From contig JAHIMW010000235.1 of the NCBI GenBank assembly GCA_018896355.1, positions 1 through 7,915 on the forward strand: a stretch of DNA of 7,915 bases, given 5' to 3'. The DNA comes from Pseudomonadota bacterium. Lineage in GTDB: Bacteria > Desulfobacterota > Syntrophia > Syntrophales > UBA5619. The position numbers were made by a program, and so were the translations under genes. The notes under the pieces were generated by a model. That model saw only the letters and a program-made list of their open reading frames with translations, did no database searches and was not told where the DNA came from. Positions 1 to 6,534 of the stretch are shown one piece after another. Numbering within the stretch: position 1 is the stretch's first letter; each line of letters opens with the position of its first letter.

Positions 1-752
1 ATCGCCCCGGCGTGGCCCATTCTCCGCCCCGGCGGGGCGCTCCGTCCGGCGATGAAGGAGACCACGGGCTTGGTCACCTGCGTCCGGATGAAATCCGCCG
101 CCTCCTCTTCCGCCGTTCCCCCGATCTCTCCGATCAGGACGATCGCCTCCGTCTGCGGGTCGCGCTCGAACCGTTCCAGGATATCGATGAAGCCGGACCC
201 CACGATCGGATCCCCGCCGATCCCGACGGAGGTGCTCTGCCCGATCCCCAGGCCGGTCAACTGCCAGATCATCTCGTAGGTGAGGGTCCCGCTGCGCGAG
301 ACGACGCCGACGTTCCCCTGTTTGTGGATGAAGTTGGGCATGAAGCCGACCTTTCCTGCGCCGGGGGTCGTGATCCCCGGACAGTTGGGCCCGATCATCC
401 GCGCACCCGAACCCTTCAGAGCCTGTTTTACCCGGATCATCTCCGCGACCGGAATTCCCTCCGTCATGCAGACGATCAGACCGATCCCCGCCTCGATCGC
501 CTCAAAGATCGCATCCGGTGTGAACGCCGCCGGCGTGTAAATTCCCGACACATTGGCCTGCTGCCTTTTGACGGCGTCGCCGACGCGGTCATAGACGGGA
601 ATGCCGTCCAGCGCCGTCCCCCCCTTGCCGGGCGTGACACCGGCCACGACCCTCGTGCCCAGCCTCACCGACTCGCGGGTATGAAAGCTCCCCTCCGAGC
701 CCGTGATCCCCTGAACGACGACGCGCGATTGTTCATCCAGCAATATGGCCAT
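1..752 (-). CDS. sucD: Succinyl-CoA synthetase alpha subunit, 3' end cut by window edge
   Basis: Alpha subunit of succinate-CoA ligase. With SucC it interconverts succinyl-CoA + NDP + Pi and succinate + NTP in the cytoplasm. 250 codons are visible; the family is about 290 residues, so roughly 40 are missing. What I see: an N-terminal CoA-binding Rossmann-type start (VVVQGITGSEG, residues 11-21), GVTPGKGG (38-45), MIGPNCPGI (119-127), SRSGTLTYE (152-160), and near the cut end the active-site motif GHAGA with His247 (codon 12-14). This is the histidine phosphorylated during catalysis in the family. The start is chosen at 752 because AGAGGAG lies about 8 bases upstream and the N-terminus matches the family. 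It lies 130 bp downstream of sucC on the same strand, so co-transcription is likely. Succinyl- rather than malyl-CoA specificity is inferred from the kor neighbours. Confidence 0.95.
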   Translation of the reverse strand, partial: MAILLDEQSRVVVQGITGSEGSFHTRESVRLGTRVVAGVTPGKGGTALDGIPVYDRVGDAVKRQQANVSGIYTPAAFTPDAIFEAIEAGIGLIVCMTEGIPVAEMIRVKQALKGSGARMIGPNCPGITTPGAGKVGFMPNFIHKQGNVGVVSRSGTLTYEMIWQLTGLGIGQSTSVGIGGDPIVGSGFIDILERFERDPQTEAIVLIGEIGGTAEEEAADFIRTQVTKPVVSFIAGRSAPPGRRMGHAGA

Positions 753-809
753 CGGGATTTCTCCTCTTTGTTTCCTTCCGGTTATATGAAAATGCCCCCT
801 CTTCCTGTA

Positions 810-834
810 TCCCTCCCCCTCGACGGGGGAGGGA
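810..834. repeat. GC-rich hairpin between sucC and sucD
   Basis: A perfect 10-bp inverted repeat (TCCCTCCCCC, 810-819, with GGGGGAGGGA, 825-834) around a 5-base loop. A second, smaller perfect hairpin, TGCCCG-CGC-CGGGCA, lies at 862-876. Both sit in the 130-bp gap between sucC and sucD. Neither is followed by a T-run in the direction of transcription, so they do not look like intrinsic terminators. The C-tract/G-tract hairpin resembles short dispersed palindromes seen in many GC-rich genomes. It could protect the mRNA end or tune sucD expression. Confidence 0.7.
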
Positions 835-882
835 GGGGTGGGGGTGATTGATCCTTCGTTGTGCCCGCGCCGGGCATGGGGG

Positions 883-2046
883 TTATTTCGTCATGGAGAC
901 GGCCTTCTCTGCCGCCTCGTAGAGTCCGTCGGCCACCGTGAACCGGAGCCCCGATTCCTGCAGCATCCGCCGCCCCTCCTCCACATTGGTTCCCTGGAGC
1001 CGGACCACCATCGGCAGCCTCATCTCGATGTTCTTTGCCGCCTGGATCAGCCCGGCGGAGACGCGGTCGCACCGGAGGATCCCGCCGAAGATGTTGACGA
1101 GGATGCACTTCACGTTCGGGTCGGAGGTCAGGATGCGGAACGCCTTCTCGATCTGCTCCGCCGATGCGCCGCCCCCCACGTCGAGGAAGTTCGCGGGCTC
1201 TCCCCCCGCCATCTTGATCATGTCCATCGTCGTCATCGCCAGCCCCGCGCCGTTGACCATGCAGCCGACGTTTCCGTCTAACTTGATGTAGTTCACGGCG
1301 GCATTCTTGGCGGCGACCTCCAACGGCTCCTCCTCGTCCGGGTCCCGCAGTTCCCGGATCTCGGGATGGCGGTACAGCCCGTCATCGTCGAAATTGATCT
1401 TCGTGTCGAGGGCCAGCAGCCGGCCCTCTTCCGTGATCGCCAGCGGGTTGATCTCCAGAAGCGAGCAGTCCTTCTCCAGGAACAGCCGGTACAGGTTCCG
1501 GACGATCTCCGCGAACGGTTTTTGCTGCTCCGCATTCAGCCCCAGCGCGGCGGAGAGCTTGCGCGCCTGAAACGGACTGAACCCCACGGCGGGATGGACC
1601 GCGCATTTGACGATCTTCTCCGGGGCCGTCGCTGCCACCTGCTCGATGTCCATGCCGCCCGCCTCCGAGGCCATGAACACCACGCACTCCTTTCCCCGCG
1701 AACGGTCGACGACCAGGCTCAGGTAGAGTTCCTTCCGGACGGCGGATGCCTCTTCCACCAGAACCTTGCGCACCTTTTTCCCCTCCGGGCCCGTCTGATG
1801 GGTTACGAGCTGCATTCCGAGGATCGCCCGTGCGGCCGCACAGGCCTCGTCCGGCGTGGCCGCCGGTTTGACGCCGCCGCCTTTACCCCGTCCGCCTGCG
1901 TGGATCTGCGCCTTGACGACGGTTTTCCCGTCGAGCGCTTCGGCCGCCTCGCGCGCCTCGTCCGGAGTCGAGGCCGCACTTCCGCGGGGCGCCGGGATCC
2001 CATATTCCGCTAGGAGCTGCTTTGCCTGATACTCATGGATTTTCAT
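883..2046 (-). CDS. sucC: Succinyl-CoA synthetase beta subunit
   Basis: Nucleotide-binding beta subunit of succinate-CoA ligase, partner of SucD. It is 387 residues; E. coli SucC is 388. What I see: an ATP-grasp N-terminus (MKIHEYQAKQLL, 1-12), the glycine-rich nucleotide loop GGRGKGGG (51-58), the metal-site motif EINPL (198-202), the SCS-beta signature region GLAMTTMDMIKMAGG (268-282) and the phosphate-contacting NIFGGI (318-323). The start at 2046 is chosen because GGAGGT lies about 6 bases upstream and the protein begins as the family does. An in-frame ATG at 2172 would add 42 residues, but those are translated from a dispersed repeat and have no family counterpart. ADP versus GDP preference cannot be read from the sequence. 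It lies 350 bp downstream of korC with repeats in between, so it may share the kor transcript or have its own weak promoter. Confidence 0.96.
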   Translation of the reverse strand: MKIHEYQAKQLLAEYGIPAPRGSAASTPDEAREAAEALDGKTVVKAQIHAGGRGKGGGVKPAATPDEACAAARAILGMQLVTHQTGPEGKKVRKVLVEEASAVRKELYLSLVVDRSRGKECVVFMASEAGGMDIEQVAATAPEKIVKCAVHPAVGFSPFQARKLSAALGLNAEQQKPFAEIVRNLYRLFLEKDCSLLEINPLAITEEGRLLALDTKINFDDDGLYRHPEIRELRDPDEEEPLEVAAKNAAVNYIKLDGNVGCMVNGAGLAMTTMDMIKMAGGEPANFLDVGGGASAEQIEKAFRILTSDPNVKCILVNIFGGILRCDRVSAGLIQAAKNIEMRLPMVVRLQGTNVEEGRRMLQESGLRFTVADGLYEAAEKAVSMTK

Positions 2047-2094
2047 CGGTGACCTCCAGAAGGCCGGTTTGAGACCTTGAATTTCTGCCCTTCC

Positions 2095-2220
2095 TGTCAT
2101 TGCGAGGAGCGGAGCGACGAAGCAATCCGACGCAGTCGTTGCGAGGGCTTCCGCCCGAAGCAATCTCATCAATGCAGTAACTTATGGGATTGCTTCGTCG
2201 GTCTTTGGCCTCCAATGACA
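2095..2220. repeat. REP-like palindromic element (CATTGCGAGG...GAAGCAATC family)
   Basis: The left unit, 2095-2128, starts TGTCATTGCGAGG and ends CGACGAAGCAATCC. The right unit, 2186-2220, is its inverted counterpart (GGGATTGCTTCGTCG ... CCTCCAATGACA). A third, degenerate direct copy lies between them at 2139-2166 (TTGCGAGGGCTT ... GAAGCAATCTC). The outer units can form a long imperfect hairpin. I recognise the motif as a dispersed palindrome found in many anaerobic and deltaproteobacterial genomes; this comes from memory and no search was run. It lies just upstream of the sucC ribosome-binding site in the korC-sucC gap (2047-2396). I see no gene in that gap. Confidence 0.75.
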
Positions 2221-2274
2221 AATGGCGCGTTTTTCGAAGGTCTCGGTTCATGTTTAGAAAGGTGTATCCATCTT

Positions 2275-2374
2275 GACGGCCTCGTAAAAGTCGAAATTTA
2301 CCTTTCTTGTCATTCCGGACCCCGATCCGGGATTTGCCGGTATGACGGTTTGGGGGACTTTTTGCGGGTTCATC
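2275..2374. repeat. MITE-like element with imperfect inverted ends and an inner palindrome
   Basis: The left end, 2275-2293, begins GACGGCCTCGTAAAA. The right end, 2356-2374, is an imperfect inverted copy (GACTTTTTGCGGGTTCATC). Inside it, 2309-2345 carries a second inverted pair, GTCATTCCGG ... CCGGTATGAC (9 of 10 matching). The left terminus matches the left terminus of the 2999-3123 element at 14 of 15 positions, while the cores differ. It lies just behind the korC stop codon. A possible role in transcript ending or stability is inference only. Confidence 0.6.
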
Positions 2375-2396
2375 ACTATTGGTTTGCGAAGCAGAT

Positions 2397-2942
2397 TCAG
2401 TTGCCGAGTCCTTCGGTCAGTTTCAGCCCGAGATCGAGGGCCTGCCGGTTCATGTCGAGAAAGCTTTTGGGGATCTGCGTTTCGAGCACCTTGATGATGG
2501 ACTCGGGCCTGACCAGCTTCGTCAGACCGATTACGGCGCCGAGCATGCAGATGTTGAAAACGATCGGCCGGCCGATCTTCTCCATCACGGTGTCGTACAT
2601 CGGCAGTTCCACCTGCCGCGCATCCACTTTCTTTCCCAGCTTGACGTAACGGCTGTCGGTAATAAAAAGACCGCCCGGACGGAGGATGGAAAAATAATTG
2701 GCATAGGCCTGTTGCGTCAGACAGACCAGAACATTGGGCTGGAGAACCTTCGGAAAGTGGATCGGCGACTCGGCGATGATGACGTCGGAGCGGGTTGCGC
2801 CGCCCCGCGCCTCCGGACCGTAAGACTGGGATTGAACGGCCACAAGATTTTCATGCAACACGGCAGCCTCGGCCAGAATGATCGCCGCTGTGATCACCCC
2901 CTGGCCTCCCGAACCGGAAAACACCATCCTGCATCGTTCCAT
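2397..2942 (-). CDS. korC: 2-oxoglutarate:ferredoxin oxidoreductase gamma subunit
   Basis: Gamma subunit of a 2-oxoacid:acceptor oxidoreductase that decarboxylates a 2-oxoacid to an acyl-CoA and reduces ferredoxin. It is 181 residues, normal for a stand-alone gamma subunit. Hallmarks are GSGGQGV (residues 10-16) and SYGPEARGG (40-48), both typical of the POR/KOR gamma domain. The start at 2942 has GGGGA about 7 bases upstream, and the protein begins MERCRMVFSG as in homologues. The open frame extends to 3026, but the added residues come from the neighbouring repeat arm and are rejected. It is separated from korB by a 168-bp gap containing that repeat, unlike the one-base spacing of the other kor genes. 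2-Oxoglutarate as substrate is inferred from the neighbouring sucCD; 2-oxoisovalerate or another 2-oxoacid is possible. Confidence 0.9.
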   Translation of the reverse strand: MERCRMVFSGSGGQGVITAAIILAEAAVLHENLVAVQSQSYGPEARGGATRSDVIIAESPIHFPKVLQPNVLVCLTQQAYANYFSILRPGGLFITDSRYVKLGKKVDARQVELPMYDTVMEKIGRPIVFNICMLGAVIGLTKLVRPESIIKVLETQIPKSFLDMNRQALDLGLKLTEGLGN

Positions 2943-2998
2943 GGTCACGTCCCCTTCATCGCTTTCTCGTAAATAATTTGCAAAAGCCTTTAATTTAG

Positions 2999-3123
2999 GA
3001 CGGCTTCGTAAAAAGCCCGCAGGCAAGGCGCGCGAACCCTGAGGAGTGAGGCGTACTTTAGCGTACGCTGCAACGACGAAGGGTGAAGTGCAACGCAGCC
3101 TCCGGGCTTTTTACGAAGCCGTC
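2999..3123. repeat. Hairpin element with perfect 21-bp inverted ends, overlapping the end of korB
   Basis: The 21 bases at 2999-3019 (GACGGCTTCGTAAAAAGCCC...) are exactly inverted at 3103-3123. Between them is a central hairpin, GCGTAC-TTTAGC-GTACGC (3051-3068), flanked by a short pair, ACCCT (3036-3040) with AGGGT (3080-3084). The whole 125 bp could therefore fold into one long interrupted stem. The right arm supplies the korB stop codon and its last three sense codons. No open frame or transposase is present, so this is a non-autonomous, MITE-like or REP-type sequence. It probably recurs elsewhere in the genome; a related terminus is present at 2275. Confidence 0.85.
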
Positions 3124-3917
3124 TTCATCGCCCGCTCAATGAGCTTCCGATACTCGGCACAGTACTCCGGCATCTCCTTCTTCACGAAAACCCCCCGTTC
3201 GATCAGTGACGGGTTCTCCTGTTTCGCCTTGGAACCGAGAGGCGTGGTCGTGGTCTTCAGCTTCTCCATCATGTCCACCGCGCTCCCCTCCTTGTTCTTT
3301 CTGCCGAAGTAGGTCGGACAGGGCGACATCACCTCGACGACCGAAAATCCCTTGTGGCGGATCGCCTCCTCCAGCACGTCGGCCAGTTGCACAACGTGAT
3401 AGGCGGTGGCCCGCGCCACAAAGGTGGCCCCTGCCGCCATCGCCATGTTGACCACGTCGAATTGCTGGTCGATATTCGTGTACGGGGCCGTCGTGGCCAT
3501 GGTGCCGTATCCCGACAACGGCGAATACTGCCCGCCCGTCATTCCGTAAGTCCGGTTGTTCATCACGATAGCCGTCATGTCGATGTTCCGCCGGCAGGCA
3601 TGGATAAAGTGGTTCCCCCCGATCGACAGGGCGTCGCCGTCTCCCATCGGCACCAGCAGCGTCAACTCCGGACGGCTCATCTTGACCCCGACCGCAAAGG
3701 CGAGCGCCCGGCCGTGTATCGTGTGCAGCGTATGAAAATCCAGGTATCCCGCAATCCGGGACGAACAGCCGATCCCCGACACCATCACGATGTCTTTCTT
3801 CTTCAACCCCATATTCTCGATTGCGCGCAGCAGACCGTTCAAAACGATGCCGTGCCCACAGCCCGGACACCAGATATGCGGAAAAAACCTCTCCCGGATA
3901 TAGTTTCCCACGGCCAT
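3111..3917 (-). CDS. korB: 2-oxoglutarate:ferredoxin oxidoreductase beta subunit (TPP-binding)
   Basis: Catalytic beta subunit carrying thiamine pyrophosphate and a [4Fe-4S] cluster. It is 268 residues. What I see: WCPGCGHG (16-23, Cys17 and Cys20), GIGCSS (Cys51) and SPCPTYFGR (Cys200), which match the four-cysteine cluster arrangement of this family. The TPP/Mg2+ motif starts at GDGD (92-95) and ends at the Asn pair 120-121. RTYGMTGGQYSP (122-133) is also typical. The start at 3917 has AGGAG about 7 bases upstream, inside the end of korA. One base separates it from the korA stop, so translational coupling is likely. Its last residues Thr-Ala-Ser and the stop codon are encoded by the arm of an inverted-repeat element, so the original C-terminus may have differed slightly. 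Confidence 0.95.
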   Translation of the reverse strand: MAVGNYIRERFFPHIWCPGCGHGIVLNGLLRAIENMGLKKKDIVMVSGIGCSSRIAGYLDFHTLHTIHGRALAFAVGVKMSRPELTLLVPMGDGDALSIGGNHFIHACRRNIDMTAIVMNNRTYGMTGGQYSPLSGYGTMATTAPYTNIDQQFDVVNMAMAAGATFVARATAYHVVQLADVLEEAIRHKGFSVVEVMSPCPTYFGRKNKEGSAVDMMEKLKTTTTPLGSKAKQENPSLIERGVFVKKEMPEYCAEYRKLIERAMKTAS

Positions 3918-3918
3918 G

Positions 3919-5067
3919 TCAGACTCCTTTACCCTGGATCAGTCTCAGAATGTTGCGGATGTCCACCGGCGTAATCAATACCCCGTCCACCCGGTTGGAT
4001 AAAAAGACACGTTCCGGTTTTTCCACCGCCTCCCTGACCGACTGCATCACCTGTCCCATGTTCATCTCCACAACGACCACGTAACGGGCGTTTTTCGCCT
4101 TCTCCCGCACCAGGGCCGACGGAAACGGCCACAGCGTCTGCAGCTCCAAGAGCCCGATCCGCTCTCCGTACTTGCGACGGTCCGCCACCACATGCAGCGC
4201 CGAACGCGCCGATGATCCGTACGAAATCAGCAGAATCTCCGCGTCGTCGACAAAATACTCCCGGTAGCGAGTCACCTCGTTCACATGGTTCTCGATCTTG
4301 TCCACCAGGTGCCGCATAAGCTCGTGAACCACCTGTGGCTTTTCCGAGGGGAACCCCCACATGTCGTGGAAGAGGCCCGTCACATTGTAGCGGTGCACCC
4401 CCCCGAAGTCCGACATCGGCAAACGGCCGTCCTCGCGGGGCAGATAGGGATGGTAGTCCACCCCCTCCCGCACTGACGTCTTCAGCCGTTCCACCAGCGG
4501 GATCTCTCCGGGCTCCGGTATTTGCAAACCTTCCCGCATGTGACCGACCACTTCGTCGAACAGCAGAATCACCGGCGTCCGGTAGGTCTCCGAAAAATTG
4601 AAGGCGTCCACCGTGATCGCAAAGACGTCCTGATGGCTCGACGCCGTCAGCGCAATGATCGAATGGTCGCCGTGTGTTCCCCATCTGGCCTGATTCACGT
4701 CCCCCTGGCTTACCTTCGTCGGCAGACCCGTCGAGGGACCTCCCCGCTGCACATCGACGATAACGCAGGGGATCTCCGCCATGATCGCGTATCCCAGGGC
4801 CTCCTGCATCAGCGAGAAACCCGGTCCGCTCGTTGCCGTCAGCACCTTGCGACCCGTCAAAGAGGCCCCGATGATCGCACAGATAGAGGCAATCTCGTCC
4901 TCCATCTGCATGAACATCCCGCCCTTTTGGGGCAGGCGTGCCGACATCAGCTCCGCGATCTCCGTCGAGGGGGTGATCGGATACCCTGCAAAAAAATCCA
5001 GCCCGGCGTACAGAGCCGCCTCCACGCAGGCCTCATTCCCCTGGACAAACGTCAATTTGCCGCCCAT
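3919..5067 (-). CDS. korA: 2-oxoglutarate:ferredoxin oxidoreductase alpha subunit
   Basis: Alpha subunit of the four-part 2-oxoacid:ferredoxin oxidoreductase. It pairs with KorB to form the active site. It is 382 residues, as expected for a KorA/VorB-type alpha chain without a fused gamma domain. Visible motifs: GYPITPSTE (28-36), TSGPGFSLM (79-87), VQRGGPSTGLPTK (106-118) and WGTHGDH (129-135), all conserved in this alpha family. The C-terminal part (about 255-382) has the LLISYGSSARSA and LWPFP segments of the domain II region. The start at 5067 lies one base after the korD stop codon, and AGGA within the end of korD may serve as its ribosome-binding site. KorA and VorB cannot be told apart by eye; the sucCD context favours 2-oxoglutarate. 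Confidence 0.93.
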   Translation of the reverse strand: MGGKLTFVQGNEACVEAALYAGLDFFAGYPITPSTEIAELMSARLPQKGGMFMQMEDEIASICAIIGASLTGRKVLTATSGPGFSLMQEALGYAIMAEIPCVIVDVQRGGPSTGLPTKVSQGDVNQARWGTHGDHSIIALTASSHQDVFAITVDAFNFSETYRTPVILLFDEVVGHMREGLQIPEPGEIPLVERLKTSVREGVDYHPYLPREDGRLPMSDFGGVHRYNVTGLFHDMWGFPSEKPQVVHELMRHLVDKIENHVNEVTRYREYFVDDAEILLISYGSSARSALHVVADRRKYGERIGLLELQTLWPFPSALVREKAKNARYVVVVEMNMGQVMQSVREAVEKPERVFLSNRVDGVLITPVDIRNILRLIQGKGV

Positions 5068-5068
5068 A

Positions 5069-5278
5069 TCAATCCTGCTCCGTCTGTACTTCGATCGCCA
5101 AATCCGGGCACCTCAGCTCGCATAGCTTGCAGCAAATGCAATCCTGCGGCCTTGCCGCCACGACCTTATCCTGATCATCCAGCTCCAAAACCTTCTTGGG
5201 GCAAAAATGGACGCAAATTCCGCACCCCTTGCACCAGTCCCGGTTGATCAAATGCGTCTTCAGCTTCAACTTCGCCAT
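5069..5278 (-). CDS. korD: Ferredoxin-type delta subunit of 2-oxoglutarate:ferredoxin oxidoreductase
   Basis: A small 2x[4Fe-4S] ferredoxin subunit that passes electrons from KorAB to free ferredoxin. It is 69 residues. It has two complete CxxCxxCxxxCP motifs: Cys16/19/22/26 (CKGCGICVHFCP) and Cys47/50/53/57. An extra cysteine at 49 sits within the second motif and is probably not a cluster ligand. It is first in the operon, one base before korA. The upstream ribosome-binding site is weak (GGAAAA region), and the start is chosen for family fit and the lack of better in-frame candidates. A promoter at 5458-5486 and a leader of about 170 nt precede it. Confidence 0.95.
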   Translation of the reverse strand: MAKLKLKTHLINRDWCKGCGICVHFCPKKVLELDDQDKVVAARPQDCICCKLCELRCPDLAIEVQTEQD

Positions 5279-5381
5279 ATGTTTTTCCGTTCGTTCAAGA
5301 TCCCCCGAGGGGGTCCTTTCCTGTACCTTTGCCTCGATCCCGGAAATAACCTACTCGGAACAGAGATGGTCGATTTGTAAC

Positions 5382-5406
5382 ATGCCGGCATATTTCGCCG
5401 AAATAT
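5382..5406. promoter_or_regulatory. Two adjoining palindromes in the kor leader
   Basis: ATGCCGGCAT at 5382-5391 is a perfect 10-base palindrome. It overlaps by two bases a perfect inverted repeat ATATTTC-GCC-GAAATAT at 5390-5406. Both lie about 45-70 nt downstream of the predicted kor start point and more than 100 nt before korD. They could be a repressor site or an RNA hairpin; I cannot assign a regulator. Nearer korD, the C/G run at 5301-5315 can form one more short hairpin. Confidence 0.4.
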
Positions 5407-5457
5407 CCTTGTCTTGCATGGCCAATTTGTTCGAGTGATGCGCATATCGTGCAGGTT

Positions 5458-5486
5458 ACTATAGGTTAAGCGGTCCCGGGTGTCAA
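5458..5486 (-). promoter_or_regulatory. Sigma70-type promoter of the kor operon
   Basis: On the minus strand, TTGACA (5486-5481, six of six consensus) is followed by 17 bases and TATAGT (5463-5458, five of six consensus). The expected start point is near 5451, giving a leader of about 170 nt before korD. The spacing and match are close to ideal, so this should be a strong housekeeping promoter. Confidence 0.8.
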
Positions 5487-5545
5487 CATGATTCCGCCTC
5501 TCCAAATAACTTGAAAATCTCAATCCTTTTCTGCTAAGGAGCGCT

Positions 5546-5596
5546 ATGGATAGAAAGATGAAAAAGATCTTATCCATAAACAACAGCCCCGAGTAA
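5546..5596 (+). CDS. Possible 16-codon small ORF upstream of the CoA-transferase gene
   Basis: AAGGAG (5536-5541) stands 4 bases before an ATG that opens a 16-residue frame (MDRKMKKILSINNSPE). It ends in TAA at 5594-5596, 62 bp before the CoA-transferase start. The ORF also overlaps an inverted repeat, ATGGATA (5546-5552) with TATCCAT (5571-5577). No family is recognisable. It may be a leader peptide, a gene relic or chance; the good ribosome-binding site is the only positive evidence. The rest of 5487-5658 holds only a possible -10 box, TATTAT (5621-5626). Confidence 0.2.
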   Translation: MDRKMKKILSINNSPE

Positions 5597-5658
5597 CATC
5601 TTCAAACCTCCCTTGGGAACTATTATTTATGAGGCAATTGGGAAGAGGAGACGGGAAC

Positions 5659-6534
5659 ATGACAAAGGCTTTGGAAGGGATCAAGGTGGTGGAGATCGGG
5701 GCTGCGGTCGCAATGCCGATTGCCGGCATGCTCATGGGGAGTTGGGGGGCCGACGTCGTCCATGTGGAAGCGCCGGGCGAGGGCGATATGCAGCGATACT
5801 CCAGCCACCGCCTCGGGGCGTGGACGCAGTACAGCGAGATCAATTACCTCTGGGAGCATGTGGACCGGAATAAGAAGAGCATCTGCATCAACCTGGCAAG
5901 CCCCGAAGGACAGGAGATCATCCACAAGCTCTGCGCAGAGGCTGATGTGTTTATGAATAATCTGCGGCCCTACGAGATGCAGAAGTTCAATCTGACCTAT
6001 GAAGCGATATCGGCCCGCAATCCCAAGATCATCTACGCGAATCTCACCGGCTACGGCCTGCAGGGGCCGGAGAAGAACTCGGGCGGCTACGACTCTGTGG
6101 CCTTCTGGGCCAGGAGCGGCGTCATGGAGATGATGCACGATCCGGATACGGCGCCGAACATCTCCCGGGGCGCCTACGGCGACAGCGTCACCTCCCTGAG
6201 CCTCTTGGCGGGGGTCATGACGGCGCTGTTCGCTCGGGAGCGCACCGGGATCGGCCAGCAGGTGGAGGTATCCCTGTACAACACCGCCGCCTGGGTCCTG
6301 GGGTTCGATATCACGGGATGTCTGGTGACCGGAAAGGACGCCCCGCGCCCCCAGCGGAAATCGATGGCCAATCCGATCCGCAACCATTATCCCACCAAGG
6401 ATAACCGTTGGATCATGCTGGGAATGACCAACGCGCAGACCTACTGGCCGGAATTCTGCAGGGCCATCGACAGGCCGGAGCTGCAGAACGACCCCAAGTT
6501 TGTCACTTCGACGCGCGGCAAAAAAACTGTGTAG
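5659..6534 (+). CDS. Family III CoA-transferase (CaiB/BaiF type), N-terminal part before a frameshift
   Basis: Family III CoA-transferases move CoA between carboxylic acids. This 291-residue frame covers the N-terminal CoA-binding half and most of the second domain. What I see: a typical opening (LEGIKVVEIG, 5-14; GSWGADVVHVEAP, 28-39), KKSICINLASPEG (72-84) and NPKIIYANLTGYGLQGP (121-137). The catalytic aspartate is probably Asp145 in GGYDSVAFWARSG, at the place of Asp169 in formyl-CoA transferase. The start at 5659 has GAGGAG 8 bases upstream; an in-frame ATG at 5629 would read through that site. The frame stops two codons after a run of seven A (6520-6526). The missing part continues in another frame, and joining the two gives 404 residues, a normal family length. 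The substrate cannot be told. Confidence 0.8.
   Translation: MTKALEGIKVVEIGAAVAMPIAGMLMGSWGADVVHVEAPGEGDMQRYSSHRLGAWTQYSEINYLWEHVDRNKKSICINLASPEGQEIIHKLCAEADVFMNNLRPYEMQKFNLTYEAISARNPKIIYANLTGYGLQGPEKNSGGYDSVAFWARSGVMEMMHDPDTAPNISRGAYGDSVTSLSLLAGVMTALFARERTGIGQQVEVSLYNTAAWVLGFDITGCLVTGKDAPRPQRKSMANPIRNHYPTKDNRWIMLGMTNAQTYWPEFCRAIDRPELQNDPKFVTSTRGKKTV

Noticed and set aside
12..851. Long plus-strand ORF (279 codons) opposite sucD
   Set aside because: The opposite strand encodes an unmistakable SucD with its active-site motif. This frame is an arginine/aspartate/proline-rich shadow produced by GC-rich codon use.
810..876. Intrinsic terminator between sucC and sucD
   Set aside because: The hairpins are strong but no T-run follows in the minus-strand direction.
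2047..2172. 42-residue N-terminal extension of SucC
   Set aside because: It is translated from the REP-like repeat. GGAGGT and the family N-terminus point to the start at 2046.
2943..3026. N-terminal extension of KorC
   Set aside because: It begins inside the left arm of the 2999-3123 repeat; the family start at 2942 has a good ribosome-binding site.
2095..3123. CRISPR array
   Set aside because: The repeats are palindromic, unequal in size and irregularly spaced; there is no regular repeat-spacer pattern.
5266..5583. 105-codon minus-strand ORF upstream of korD
   Set aside because: It spans the kor promoter and leader, overlaps korD, and has no recognisable motif.
5623..6387. 254-codon minus-strand ORF
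   Set aside because: It lies opposite the CoA-transferase, which has clear conserved motifs; no recognisable family on the minus strand.
6519..6526. Programmed -1 ribosomal frameshift site
   Set aside because: In the zero frame the heptamer is C AAA AAA, not an X XXY YYZ slippery site. A CoA-transferase would not be expected to need frameshifting, so a simple indel is more likely.
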